A stretch of DNA of 64,000 bases from Streptomyces xanthochromogenes. GTDB taxonomy: Bacteria; Actinomycetota; Actinomycetes; Streptomycetales; Streptomycetaceae. This document shows, piece by piece, positions 15,438 through 24,487 of the stretch (within the stretch, counting starts at the first letter, position 1; each line of letters opens with the position of its first letter). Where the stretch lies: positions 248,001-312,000 of the forward strand of contig NZ_BMUZ01000008.1 in the NCBI RefSeq assembly GCF_014650455.1. The letters are read 5' to 3'. The position numbers were made by a program, and so were the translations under genes. The notes under the pieces were generated by a model. The model saw only the letters and a program-made list of their open reading frames with translations, ran no database searches and was not told the origin of the DNA.

Positions 15438-16880
15438 ATGCGGCGCCCCCACCCCGCCTCCCGCCCCGCCCCCCAGCTGCGGATCAAACCGCCGCGGCAG
15501 CTGATCGCCGAATCCGGCGCCGACCTCGAAGGCCATGGCCTGCGCCGCACGATGGGGCTCTTCCAGCTCGTGTGCTTCGGCGTCGGCGCGATCGTGGGCA
15601 CGGGCATCTTCGTCGGGCTCTCCGACAGCGTCGCCAAGGCGGGGCCCGCCGTGGTCCTGTCCTTCGCGCTCGCCGCCGTCACCTGCGTCTTCACCGCGTT
15701 CTCCTTCGCCGAGCTGGGCGGCGCGATCCCGGTCTCCGGCTCCTCCTACTCCTTCGCGTACGCCACGCTCGGCGAGCGCACCGCGTTCCTGGTCGGCTGG
15801 TGCCTGCTCCTGGAGTACGGCGTCTCGGTGTCGGCGGTCGCGGTCGGCTGGAGCCAGTACCTCAACGAGCTCCTGAACAGCCTCGTCGGATGGCAGCTGC
15901 CGGACGCGCTCTCGGCGGGCCCCGGCGACGGCGGAGTGGTCAACCTGCCGGCCGTCGTCGTCATCCTGCTCGCCGCGACCCTGCTGGTCCGGGGCGTGCG
16001 GGAGAGCGCGCGGGCCACCGCCGCGATGGCCGTGCTCAAGATCGGGATTCTGCTGCTGTTCCTGGCGATCGCCTTCACGGCGTTCGAGGCCGGTCACCTC
16101 TCGCCGTTCGCGACCCACGGCGCCGGCGGGGTCACCGCGGGCGCCTCGCTGGCGTTCTTCTCGTACATCGGTTTCGACGCGATCACCACGGCCGGCGAGG
16201 AAGTGAAGAACCCGCGCAAGAACGTGCCGATAGCGATCATGATCTGCATCGGTCTGGTCACCCTGCTCTACTGCGCGGTCGCCGTGGCCGCGATCGGCGG
16301 GCTGGGCGCGGACGCGGTCGGCGACAAGCCCGCCGCGCTCTCGCTGATCGTCAACCAGGTCACCGACTCCACGGTCGGCGGCGGCGTCATCGCGTTCGGC
16401 GCGGTCGTCGCCATCGCCTCCGTGGTGCTCGCCGTGATGTACGGGCAGACCCGCATCCTGATGTCGATGTCCCGCGACGGCCTGGTCCCGCGCGTGTTCG
16501 AGCGGGTCTCGCCGAAGACCGCGACACCGGCCGCCAACACGTGGATCGTCGCGCTGGTCTTCGCGGTCCCGGCGGCGTTCGCCTCCCTGGACGCGGTGGT
16601 CAACCTGACCACCATCGGCACGCTCGCCGTCATGGCCGTGGTCAACATCGCGGTCGTCGCGCTGCGCCGCAGCGAACCGGAGCTGAAGCGCTCGTTCCGG
16701 GTGCCGCTGTATCCCGCGAGCCCGATCCTGGGCGTCGGCTTCTGTCTGTACCTGATGTACGGCACCGGCTGGGCGACCTGGCTGCAGTTCGCCGCCTTCC
16801 TGGTGGTCGGCTCGCTGGTGTACGCCTGCTACGGCCGCAGCCGCTCGCGCCTGGTCGCTCCGGCGGCGCCGGGGGCGTGA
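15438..16880 (+). CDS. APC-family amino acid permease
   Basis: A 480-residue, about 12-helix APC-superfamily permease. The first helix carries GVGAIVGTGIFVGL, the APC substrate-binding loop, and SFAELGGAIPVSG follows. In the middle lie SYIGFDAITTAGEEVKNPRKNVP and MYGQTRILMSMSRDGL, typical of cationic amino acid transporters. The ~50-residue N-terminus is Pro/Arg-rich. Being beside arcAB, it probably brings in arginine or exchanges arginine for ornithine; substrate is inferred from context. The ATG at 15438 is chosen because it starts just after a GGAATGAGAACC stretch. Confidence 0.85.
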   Translation: MRRPHPASRPAPQLRIKPPRQLIAESGADLEGHGLRRTMGLFQLVCFGVGAIVGTGIFVGLSDSVAKAGPAVVLSFALAAVTCVFTAFSFAELGGAIPVSGSSYSFAYATLGERTAFLVGWCLLLEYGVSVSAVAVGWSQYLNELLNSLVGWQLPDALSAGPGDGGVVNLPAVVVILLAATLLVRGVRESARATAAMAVLKIGILLLFLAIAFTAFEAGHLSPFATHGAGGVTAGASLAFFSYIGFDAITTAGEEVKNPRKNVPIAIMICIGLVTLLYCAVAVAAIGGLGADAVGDKPAALSLIVNQVTDSTVGGGVIAFGAVVAIASVVLAVMYGQTRILMSMSRDGLVPRVFERVSPKTATPAANTWIVALVFAVPAAFASLDAVVNLTTIGTLAVMAVVNIAVVALRRSEPELKRSFRVPLYPASPILGVGFCLYLMYGTGWATWLQFAAFLVVGSLVYACYGRSRSRLVAPAAPGA

Positions 16881-16914
16881 CCCGGACCGCGCCGGCCCGG
16901 CCGCCCCGGGCGCG

Positions 16915-17355
16915 TCAGCGCGGCCGGCTCGGCAGGGTGAACCAGACCGCCTTGCCGTGCGCGGTGGGGCGGTGGCCGCAGGCCGAACTCAGGGTGCGGA
17001 TGAGGAGCAGGCCGCGGCCGTGCTCCTGCCAGGGGTCGGGCGGGCCGCCCGCACCGGGGACCGAGAGATCGCCCGGCGGCAGCGGCGAGGCGTCGTGCAC
17101 CTCGACCTGGCAGCCCGAGGCGAGCAGTTCCACCACCAGCTCGATCGGCGCCTCGCCCGTGGTGTGCTCGACCGCGTTGGCGACCAGCTCGGCGGTGAGC
17201 AGCTCGGCCGTGTCGCTGTCGGCGGGCGCGTCGATGTCCGCGAGCGCGGTACGCACCAGGGCGCGGGCGATCGGCACGGCGGCCGTGGTGTGGGGGAGGG
17301 GGATGCGCCACACGGAAGGTGCGGCGTTCCGGTCGGGGCCGGAGGGCTTCGGCAA
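16915..17355 (-). CDS. ATP-binding regulatory protein (HATPase, anti-sigma type)
   Basis: A protein of ~146 residues of the SpoIIAB/RsbW-like HATPase group that is abundant in Streptomyces. Visible parts are LLTAELVANAVEHT (N-box), VEVHDASPLPP (G1 with the D of DxS) and HGRGLLLIRTLSSACGHRP (G2). Such proteins bind anti-sigma antagonists or act as serine kinases. The start is uncertain: TTG 17355 gives the usual length, GTG 17313 a minimal domain, and an ATG at 17553 a long unlikely extension. It is convergent with the permease gene. Confidence 0.72.
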   Translation of the reverse strand: MPKPSGPDRNAAPSVWRIPLPHTTAAVPIARALVRTALADIDAPADSDTAELLTAELVANAVEHTTGEAPIELVVELLASGCQVEVHDASPLPPGDLSVPGAGGPPDPWQEHGRGLLLIRTLSSACGHRPTAHGKAVWFTLPSRPR

Positions 17356-17626
17356 GGCGACTGTTCCGTTCGGGGCGCGAGAGGGCGTCGGGTTGCGTGG
17401 GGTCGTCCTGCTTTCAACCTTACGAAGCCGGGTCGCGGGACAGTAGGGGACCCCGTCCGGAGCGGGCGGGGCCCTGGGGCACCGGCGTGCGGGACCTTGG
17501 GCCCGGGGCGGGCGCGGCGTGCTTATCGCGTACTCGTGACGACGGTCACGCATGAGTGATACCTTCGTCGGGCAGGCAGCGAAAGCAGTGGCGGCACCTG
17601 CCGCCCCGCCGTAGGAGGCCGCCCGG

Positions 17627-18454
17627 ATGAGCCCCTTTCCCAGCTCCGCATCGCCCACCGAGGACTGGCGCCATCTGCGCCTGACGGTGTCCGACTCGGT
17701 CGCCACCGTCACCCTGGCCCGGCCGGAGAAGCTCAACGCGCTGACCTTCGGCGCCTACGCCGACCTGCGTGACCTGCTCGCCGAGCTGTCCCGGGAGCGT
17801 TCGGTGCGCGCCCTGGTCCTGGGGGGCGAGGGGCGCGGCTTCTGCTCGGGCGGCGACGTGGACAACATCATCGGCGCCACCCTCGCGATGAACACCGCCG
17901 AACTCCTCGACTTCAACCGCATGACGGGCCAGGTGGTACGGGCGATCCGCGAGTGCCCCTTCCCCGTGGTCGCGGCGCTGCACGGCGTCGCCGCGGGTGC
18001 GGGCGCGGTGCTCGCGCTCGCCGCCGACTTCCGCATCGCCGACCCCACGGCCCGCTTCGCGTTCCTCTTCACGAAGGTGGGCCTGTCGGGCGGCGACATG
18101 GGGGCGGCCTATCTGCTGCCCCGGGTCGTCGGCCTCGGCCACGCCACCCGCCTGCTCATGCTCGGCGACCCGGTACGCGCCGCCGAGGCCGAACGGATCG
18201 GTCTGCTCAGCGAGTTGACCGAAGAGGGCCGCGCCGACGAGCGCGCCGCCGAACTCGCCCGCCGCCTCGCGGACGGCCCCGCCCTCGCCCACGCCCAGAC
18301 CAAGGCGCTGCTCACCGCCGAACTCGACATGCCGCTCGCGGCCTCCGTGGAACTGGACGCCGCGACCCAGGCCCTGCTGATGAACGGCGAGGACTACGCC
18401 GAGTTCCACGCCGCCTTCACCGAGAAGCGGCCCCCGAAGTGGCAGGGGCGCTAG
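17627..18454 (+). CDS. Enoyl-CoA hydratase/isomerase family enzyme
   Basis: A 275-residue crotonase-fold protein. It has the oxyanion-hole segments GEGRGFCSGGDVD and LHGVAAGAGAVLALAADFRIA, and FLFTKVGLSGGDMGAAYLLPR in place of the usual second acid region. The start follows GTAGGAGG. The monooxygenase/reductase fusion starts two bases after its stop, so they are coupled. In 2-aminobenzoyl-CoA or salicylyl-CoA catabolism it would hydrate or open the dearomatised ring product. The exact step is inference. Confidence 0.85.
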   Translation: MSPFPSSASPTEDWRHLRLTVSDSVATVTLARPEKLNALTFGAYADLRDLLAELSRERSVRALVLGGEGRGFCSGGDVDNIIGATLAMNTAELLDFNRMTGQVVRAIRECPFPVVAALHGVAAGAGAVLALAADFRIADPTARFAFLFTKVGLSGGDMGAAYLLPRVVGLGHATRLLMLGDPVRAAEAERIGLLSELTEEGRADERAAELARRLADGPALAHAQTKALLTAELDMPLAASVELDAATQALLMNGEDYAEFHAAFTEKRPPKWQGR

Positions 18455-18456
18455 CG

Positions 18457-20754
18457 GTGCCGGCCCGCGACGCCGGGCGCGCCCCGCTCAGCATCGCCGT
18501 GATCGGCGGCGGCCCCGGCGGGCTGTACGCCGCGGCGCTGCTCAAGCGGCTCGACCCGGACCGTTCGGTCACCCTGTGGGAGCGGGGCGCGCCCGACGAC
18601 ACCTTCGGCTTCGGCGTGGTGCTCTCCGACGAGACCCTCGGCGGCATCGAGCACGCCGACCCCGCCGTCTACCGTGCATTGCGCGCGGAGTTCGTCCGCT
18701 GGGACGACATCGACATCGTGCACCGGGGCCGCACGCTCACCTCCGGCGGGCACGGCTTCGCCGCCCTCGGCCGGCGCCGGCTCCTGGAGATCCTGCACGA
18801 GCGCTGCCACGAGCTCGGCGTCGATCTGCGCTTTCGCGCCGAGGCGCCGCCCGCCGCCGAACTCGCCGCCGCCCACGACCTGGTGATCGCCGCCGACGGG
18901 GTGCACAGCCTCACCCGCGAGGCGCACGCCGCGCACTTCGCGCCACGGATCACCAGGCACCGCTGCCGCTACATCTGGCTCGCCGCCGACTTCGCCTTCG
19001 ACGCCTTCCGCTTCGAGATCGCCGAGACCGAGCACGGCGTGATGCAGCTGCACGGCTACCCCTACGCCGCCGGCGCCTCCACGGTCATCGTCGAGATGCG
19101 CGAAGAGGTGTGGGAGGCCGCCGGACTGGGCGCGCTCGACGAACGGGCCTCGGCCGAGCACTGCGCCAAGGTCTTCTCCGACGCCCTCGGCGGGCGGCCC
19201 CTGCGCGGCAACAACTCCTCGTGGACGGCCTTCCGCACGGTCGTCAACGAGCACTGGTCGTACGGCAATACGGTGCTGCTCGGCGACGCCGCGCACACCG
19301 CCCACTTCTCGATCGGCTCCGGCACCAAGCTCGCCGTCGAGGACGCCCTCGCGCTCGCCGCCTGCGTCGAGGAGCAGCCGGACCTCGCCGCGGCCCTCAC
19401 CGCGTACGAGAGCGAGCGCCGGCCCGTCGTCGCCTCCACGCAGCGCGCCGCCGCCGCCAGCCTGCGCTGGTTCGAGGACCTCGCGCGCTATCTCGACCAG
19501 CCCGCCCGGCAGTTCGCCTTCAACCTCCTCACCCGCAGCCGCCGGGTCACCCACGACAACCTCCGCCTGCGCGACCCCGGGTTCACCGACGCCGTGGAGC
19601 GGGAGTTCGGCTGTGAGCCGGGCACCCCGCCCATGTTCACCCCCTTCCGGCTGCGCGGCCTGGAACTGAAGAACCGCGTGGTGGTCTCGCCCATGGACAT
19701 GTACTCCGCGGTGGACGGCGTCCCCGGCGACTTCCACCTCGTGCACCTCGGCGCCCGCGCCCTCGGCGGCGCGGGCCTGGTCATGACGGAGATGGTGTGC
19801 GTCAGCCCCGAGGGCCGCATCACACCCGGCTGCACCGGCCTCTACACCCCCGAACAGGCCGCCTCCTGGCGGCGGATCGTGGACTTCGTCCACGAGCAGG
19901 CCCCGGGCACCGCCTTCGGCGTCCAGCTCGGCCACTCCGGCCGCAAGGGCTCGACCCGGCTGATGTGGGACGGCATGGACCAGCCGCTCGACACCGGCAA
20001 CTGGCCCGTCGCCGCCGCCTCCCCGCTGCCGTACCTGCCCGGCGTCAGCCAGATCCCGCACGCCCTTGACCACGCGGAACTCGCGGGAATTCGCGCCCGG
20101 TTCACGGCCGCGGCGCGCCGGGCCGCCGACTGCGGCTTCGACCTCCTCGAACTGCACTGCGCCCACGGCTACTTGCTCTCCGGGTTCCTGTCCCCCCTCA
20201 CCAACCAACGGACGGACGAGTACGGCGGTTCCCTCGCCGGACGCCTGCGCTTCCCCCTCGAAGTCTTCGACGCGGTGCGCGAGAGCTGGCCCGCCGAGCG
20301 GCCCATGACGGTGCGCCTGTCCGCCACCGACTGGGCCGAGGGCGGCACCACCGTCGAGGACGCCGTCGAGATCGCGCGCGCCTTCGCCGCACATGGCGCC
20401 GACGCCATCGACGTGTCCACCGGCCAGGTCGTCCCCGAGGAGCGCCCCGAATTCGGCCGCTCCTACCAGACCCCGTACGCCGACCGGATTCGCAACGCGC
20501 TGGCCGTTCCGGTCGTCGCGGTGGGGGCCATCTCGTCGTGGGACGACGTCAACTCCCTGCTCCTCGCGGGCCGCGCCGACCTGTGCGCCCTGGCCCGGCC
20601 GCACCTCTACGACCCGCACTGGACGCTGCACGCCGCCGCCGAGCAGGGCTACGCGGGCCCCGGCGCGAGCTGGCCGCTGCCCTACCGTGCGGGCAGCCGC
20701 ACCCCGCCGACGGGCCGCACGGACGCCCCGCGGCCGCGCCTCAGCCTGAACTGA
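18457..20754 (+). CDS. FAD monooxygenase–OYE fusion (salicylyl-CoA 5-hydroxylase / 2-aminobenzoyl-CoA monooxygenase-reductase type)
   Basis: A 765-residue fusion. Residues ~10-385 are a group-A FAD monooxygenase: AVIGGGPGGLYAA, the NADH/FAD DG motif in LVIAADGVHSLTRE, and LLGDAAHTAHFSIGSG. Residues ~390-750 are an Old Yellow Enzyme-type flavin reductase: MFTPFRLRGLELKNRVVVSPMD, QLGHSGRKGS, FDLLELHCAHGYLLSGFLSP, LTNQRTDEYGGS. This layout is that of SdgC-type salicylyl-CoA 5-hydroxylase and of 2-aminobenzoyl-CoA monooxygenase/reductase. With a RidA and an aryl-CoA ligase nearby, an amino-substituted substrate is plausible. GTG 18457 follows the previous stop by two bases. Confidence 0.87.
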   Translation: MPARDAGRAPLSIAVIGGGPGGLYAAALLKRLDPDRSVTLWERGAPDDTFGFGVVLSDETLGGIEHADPAVYRALRAEFVRWDDIDIVHRGRTLTSGGHGFAALGRRRLLEILHERCHELGVDLRFRAEAPPAAELAAAHDLVIAADGVHSLTREAHAAHFAPRITRHRCRYIWLAADFAFDAFRFEIAETEHGVMQLHGYPYAAGASTVIVEMREEVWEAAGLGALDERASAEHCAKVFSDALGGRPLRGNNSSWTAFRTVVNEHWSYGNTVLLGDAAHTAHFSIGSGTKLAVEDALALAACVEEQPDLAAALTAYESERRPVVASTQRAAAASLRWFEDLARYLDQPARQFAFNLLTRSRRVTHDNLRLRDPGFTDAVEREFGCEPGTPPMFTPFRLRGLELKNRVVVSPMDMYSAVDGVPGDFHLVHLGARALGGAGLVMTEMVCVSPEGRITPGCTGLYTPEQAASWRRIVDFVHEQAPGTAFGVQLGHSGRKGSTRLMWDGMDQPLDTGNWPVAAASPLPYLPGVSQIPHALDHAELAGIRARFTAAARRAADCGFDLLELHCAHGYLLSGFLSPLTNQRTDEYGGSLAGRLRFPLEVFDAVRESWPAERPMTVRLSATDWAEGGTTVEDAVEIARAFAAHGADAIDVSTGQVVPEERPEFGRSYQTPYADRIRNALAVPVVAVGAISSWDDVNSLLLAGRADLCALARPHLYDPHWTLHAAAEQGYAGPGASWPLPYRAGSRTPPTGRTDAPRPRLSLN

Positions 20755-20778
20755 CGCCCCGGCGGGAGGCCGTGTGCG

Positions 20779-21624
20779 CTACCCCCGGCCGGGCAGCGCA
20801 CCGCGCACGAACGCACCGCCCGTCTCGCGCAGCAGCCCGTGCAGCGCGCCGAACACCTCCGCGGAGCGGGCGCCGGGCCAGCCGTGGGGCAGGAGCTCGC
20901 CGGGCAGGCCCGGGTCGGCGTACGGCAGCCTGCGCCAGGAGTCGAGGGCGAGCAGGTAGTCCCGGTAGGCGGCCTCGGCGTCGGCCCCGGCGCCCGCGGG
21001 GTCCGCGGCCGGGCGCGACTGCCAGGCGCGCAGCACCGGTTCGTGGCGGTCGAGGAAGTCCTCGTGCTGCTTGGCGAGCGCGGGCAGGTCCCACCAGCGG
21101 GCGACGGCCTCGGCGGTGGGCGCGAAGCCGAGGTGTTCGCCCTTGAACAGCTCGACGTACGGCGCGAGTTGGAGCCGCTCAAGGGTGTGCCGGGTCTCGT
21201 CGTACAGCCGGGCCGGGGCGAGCCACACGCCCGGCGCCGCGGTGCCGAAACCGAGCCCGGCCAGGCGCGAGCGCAGCACGTGCCGCTTGCTGCGCTCGGA
21301 CTCCGGCACCGAGAACACCGCGAGCACCCAGCCGTCGCCCGCGCCCGGGGAGGGCGGTGCGTAGATGCGCCGGTCGCCGTCGTCCAGGAGCTGGCGGGCG
21401 TCGGCCGACAGGGCGTAGCCCGCCGCGCCCGCCGCGGTGGGCCGGGCTTCGAGGAGCCCGCGCCGTTTGAGCCGGGACACCGACGAGCGCACGGAGGGCG
21501 CGTCGACCCCGACCGCCGCGAGCAGCCGGATGAGTTCGGCCACCGCCAGGGAGCCGGAGGTCTCGCGCCCGTAGGCGCCGTACAGGGTCACGATCAGGGA
21601 TCGGGGGGTGTGCTGCTCGGCCAC
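20779..21624 (-). CDS. PaaX-family transcriptional repressor
   Basis: A 281-residue PaaX-type regulator: an N-terminal winged helix (SLIVTLYGAYGRE, VRSSVSRLKRRGLLEA), the middle domain with WVLAVFSVPESERSKRHVLRSRLAGLGFG, and the C-terminal region DEDF-like KQHEDFLDRHEPVLRAW. PaaX proteins sense aryl-CoA esters and control aromatic catabolism. It is encoded 4 bases downstream of the aryl-CoA ligase, so it would follow the level of that operon and sense its product. The start is GTG. Confidence 0.88.
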   Translation of the reverse strand: MAEQHTPRSLIVTLYGAYGRETSGSLAVAELIRLLAAVGVDAPSVRSSVSRLKRRGLLEARPTAAGAAGYALSADARQLLDDGDRRIYAPPSPGAGDGWVLAVFSVPESERSKRHVLRSRLAGLGFGTAAPGVWLAPARLYDETRHTLERLQLAPYVELFKGEHLGFAPTAEAVARWWDLPALAKQHEDFLDRHEPVLRAWQSRPAADPAGAGADAEAAYRDYLLALDSWRRLPYADPGLPGELLPHGWPGARSAEVFGALHGLLRETGGAFVRGALPGRG

Positions 21625-21628
21625 GCGA

Positions 21629-23245
21629 TCACTCTAGTTCCCGCAGCCGGAAGCGCTGGAGTTTGCCGGTGGGGGTACGCGGCAGCGCGTCCAGGAAGAC
21701 GATCTCGCGCGGGCACTTGTAAGGCACGAGCTCCTGCTTGACGAAGTCGCGAAGGAGCTCCTTGGCGCTCTCGTCGCGCGCGGCGTCCGGCCCCAGCACG
21801 CAGTAGGCGACGGCCACTTGGCCGCGCCGTTCGTCGGGCCGCCCGACTACGGCGGCCTCCGTGACGAGGGGGTGACGCAGCAGGGCGTCCTCGACCTCGG
21901 GGCCCGCGATGTTGAACCCGGCGGAAATGATCATGTCGTCGGCCCGTGCCACGTACCGGAACCGGCCGTCGCCGTCACGCACATAGGTGTCACCGGTGAT
22001 GTTCCAGCCGTCGCGGACGTAGACGCGCTGGCGCTCGTCGGCGAGGTAGCGGCAGCCGACCGGGCCGCGTACGGCGAGCAGCCCGGGCTCGCCGTCCGGC
22101 AGCGGCTGCCCCTGGGCGTCGACCACACGGGCCTGCCAGCCGGGGACGGGCCGCCCGGTGGTGCCGGGCCGGATGTCCTCGTCCGCCGCCGAGATGAAGA
22201 TGTGCAGCAGTTCGGTGGCGCCGATCCCGTTGATGATGCGCAGCCCGGTCCGCTCCTGCCAGGCCTGCCAGGTCGCCGCGGGAAGGTTCTCGCCGGCCGA
22301 CACACAGCGGCGCAGGGCGCTCAGGTCGTACGCGTCGAGCTCGTCCAGCATCGTGCGGTAGGCGGTCGGCGCGGTGAACAGGACGGACACCCGGTGTTCG
22401 GCGAGGGCGGGCAACAGCTGCCGGGGGCCTGCCTGTTCGAGCAGCAGCGCCGAGGCGCCGGCCCGCAGCGGGAAGACGACGAGACCGCCGAGCCCGAAGG
22501 TGAAGCCGAGCGGGGGGCTGCCCGTGAAGAGGTCGTCGGGCGTGGGTTTGAGCACCTGCGCCGCGAAGGTGTCGGCGATGGCGAGGACGTCCCGGTGGAA
22601 GTGCATACAGCCCTTGGGCCGTCCCGTCGTGCCGGAGGTGAACGCGATCAGGGCGACGTCGTCGGCCGAGGTGTCCACCGCCGCGAACCGCTCGGCGGGT
22701 GCGTCCTTGACCAGGTTCAGGAGGTCGCCGGGACCGTCGCCCCCGTACGCCGTGATGCTCAGGCCCGGCGCCTCGGCCCGCTCCAGGTCCGCCAGGACGC
22801 GGGCGTCGCACAGCGCGTGGCTGATCCGCGCGATGGAGCACATGACGCCCAGCTCGTGGGCGCGCTGTTGGGCCAGTACGGTGACGGCGACCGCCCCCGC
22901 CTTCATCACCGCGAGCCAGCACGCGGCCAGCCACGGTGTGGTGGGCCCGCGCAGCAGCACCCGGTTGCCGGGCACCACGCCGAGCTCCCCGGTCAGGACG
23001 TGGGCGATCCGGTCGGCCCGGTCGCGCAGTTCCCGGTACGTCCACACCTCGCCCTCGCCGGTGCGGAAGACGGGGCGGTCGGGGCCGAAGCGCTCGATCG
23101 TGGTGTCCAGGAGTTCGGCGCCGCAGTTGAGCCGCTCGGGGTAGTGCGGCCCCGGTGGCCCGAGGACCAGGCGCGGCCACTGGTCGGTGGGCGGCAGGTG
23201 GTCGCGGGGAAAGGTGTCGGCGTGCGCCGAGTTCTTCAGCTCCAT
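21629..23245 (-). CDS. Benzoate-CoA ligase family enzyme (aryl-CoA ligase)
   Basis: A 538-residue AMP-forming acyl-CoA synthetase. The P-loop AFTSGTTGRPKGCMHFHRD, GATELLHIFIS, WNITGDTYVRDGDGRFRYVARADDMIISAGFNIAGPEVE and the C-terminal Lys in PRTPTGKLQRFRLRE are present. The ELLHIFIS loop and general layout fit the benzoate/2-aminobenzoate-CoA ligase group. It activates an aromatic acid for the monooxygenase/reductase. It is divergent from the acyl-CoA dehydrogenase gene across a ~130-base promoter region. Confidence 0.85.
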   Translation of the reverse strand: MELKNSAHADTFPRDHLPPTDQWPRLVLGPPGPHYPERLNCGAELLDTTIERFGPDRPVFRTGEGEVWTYRELRDRADRIAHVLTGELGVVPGNRVLLRGPTTPWLAACWLAVMKAGAVAVTVLAQQRAHELGVMCSIARISHALCDARVLADLERAEAPGLSITAYGGDGPGDLLNLVKDAPAERFAAVDTSADDVALIAFTSGTTGRPKGCMHFHRDVLAIADTFAAQVLKPTPDDLFTGSPPLGFTFGLGGLVVFPLRAGASALLLEQAGPRQLLPALAEHRVSVLFTAPTAYRTMLDELDAYDLSALRRCVSAGENLPAATWQAWQERTGLRIINGIGATELLHIFISAADEDIRPGTTGRPVPGWQARVVDAQGQPLPDGEPGLLAVRGPVGCRYLADERQRVYVRDGWNITGDTYVRDGDGRFRYVARADDMIISAGFNIAGPEVEDALLRHPLVTEAAVVGRPDERRGQVAVAYCVLGPDAARDESAKELLRDFVKQELVPYKCPREIVFLDALPRTPTGKLQRFRLRELE

Positions 23246-23377
23246 ACGGGATCGCCCCCTTGTCGCCTCTGGAGCGTATCGTTTGGATGACGACAGTCAA
23301 CAGTTCGCGATAGGGCGGTCCCTGTCGTTGTCGCGGCCGAGTGGGAGAGTCGGAACCCGAGTCGGAAAGGGGTGGTC
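23246..23377. promoter_or_regulatory. Divergent promoter region of the aryl-CoA cluster
   Basis: The 132 bases between the ligase and acyl-CoA dehydrogenase genes contain TATCG (23277-23281) and CGATA (23308-23312) around TTTGGATGACGACAGTCAACAG. This AT-richer centre is the likely site of both promoters and of PaaX binding. No exact operator can be defined. Confidence 0.4.
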
Positions 23378-24487
23378 ATGCCCGGATTCGCGCTGGCGCC
23401 GGACCAGCTGGAGTGGTGCGGGGAACTGCGGGTGCTGGCGGGGGCGCGGCTGCGCCCCCTTGCGGACAAGGGTGAGCCAGGCCGGGTGAACCGGCCACTC
23501 GTCGAGGCGCTCGGCGAGCACGGCCTGCTCGCCCGGCTCTTCGGCTCCGGCGCGCTCGATCTGTGCCTGCTGCGCGAGTCGCTGGCGTACGCGTGCACCG
23601 GGGCGGAGACCGCGCTCGCCCTCCAGGGCCTCGGCGCGCACCCGGTCGCCGCGTACGGGACGCCGGCGCAGCGCGAGCGCTGGCTGCCCGAGGTGACGGC
23701 GGGCCGCGCGGTCGCCGCGTTCGCGCTGAGCGAGCCGGACGCGGGCTCGGACGCGGCGGCGCTGCGCCTCGACGCCGGCCAGGACAAGGGGGGTTGGCGG
23801 CTGACCGGCGAGAAGTGCTGGATCTCCAACGCCCCCGGAGCCGACTTCTACACCGTCTTCGCCCGCACCACGCCGGACGCGGGCGCCCGCGGGGTCACCG
23901 CCTTCCTGGTCCCCGCCGACCGCCCCGGCCTCAGCGGCACCCCGCTGGACCTGCTCGCCCCGCACGCCATCGGCAGCCTCGCCTTCGACGGCGTGCCGGT
24001 GGGCCCGGACGACGTCCTGGGGGAGCGGGACCGGGGCTTCCGGGTCGCGATGAACACGCTGAACCTGTTCCGGCCCAGCGTCGGGGCGTTCGCCGTCGGC
24101 ATGGCCCAGGCTGCGCTCGACGCCACCCTCGCCCACACCGCGCACCGCACCGCGTTCGGCGGCCCGCTCAAGGACCTCCAGACCGTCGCCCACCGGGTCG
24201 CCGACATGGCGACCCGCACCGAGGCCGCCCGGCTCCTGGTGTACGCGGCCGCCGAGGCCTACGACCGGGGGGACGCGGGCATCGCGCGCGGCTCGGCCAT
24301 GGCGAAGCTGTTCGCCACCGAGGCGGCGCAGTACGTCGTGGACGCGGCCGTCCAGCTCCACGGCGCCCGCGCCCTGCAGCGCGGGCATCTGCTCGAACAC
24401 CTCTACCGGGAGGTCCGCGCGCCCCGCATCTACGAGGGCGCCAGCGAAGTGCAGCGCACGATCATCGCGAAGGAGCTGTACCGGTGA
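23378..24487 (+). CDS. Acyl-CoA dehydrogenase
   Basis: A 369-residue flavin dehydrogenase with FALSEPDAGSDAAAL (FAD/substrate loop), GEKCWISNA, HRTAFGGPLKDLQ and the C-terminal catalytic region LYREVRAPRIYEGASEVQRTIIAKEL. The E of YEGASE is the probable base. ATG 23378 lies 7 bases after GGAAAGG; an in-frame GTG at 23372 is possible. It overlaps the RidA gene by four bases. It would oxidise a reduced-ring CoA ester in the aromatic route. Confidence 0.87.
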   Translation: MPGFALAPDQLEWCGELRVLAGARLRPLADKGEPGRVNRPLVEALGEHGLLARLFGSGALDLCLLRESLAYACTGAETALALQGLGAHPVAAYGTPAQRERWLPEVTAGRAVAAFALSEPDAGSDAAALRLDAGQDKGGWRLTGEKCWISNAPGADFYTVFARTTPDAGARGVTAFLVPADRPGLSGTPLDLLAPHAIGSLAFDGVPVGPDDVLGERDRGFRVAMNTLNLFRPSVGAFAVGMAQAALDATLAHTAHRTAFGGPLKDLQTVAHRVADMATRTEAARLLVYAAAEAYDRGDAGIARGSAMAKLFATEAAQYVVDAAVQLHGARALQRGHLLEHLYREVRAPRIYEGASEVQRTIIAKELYR

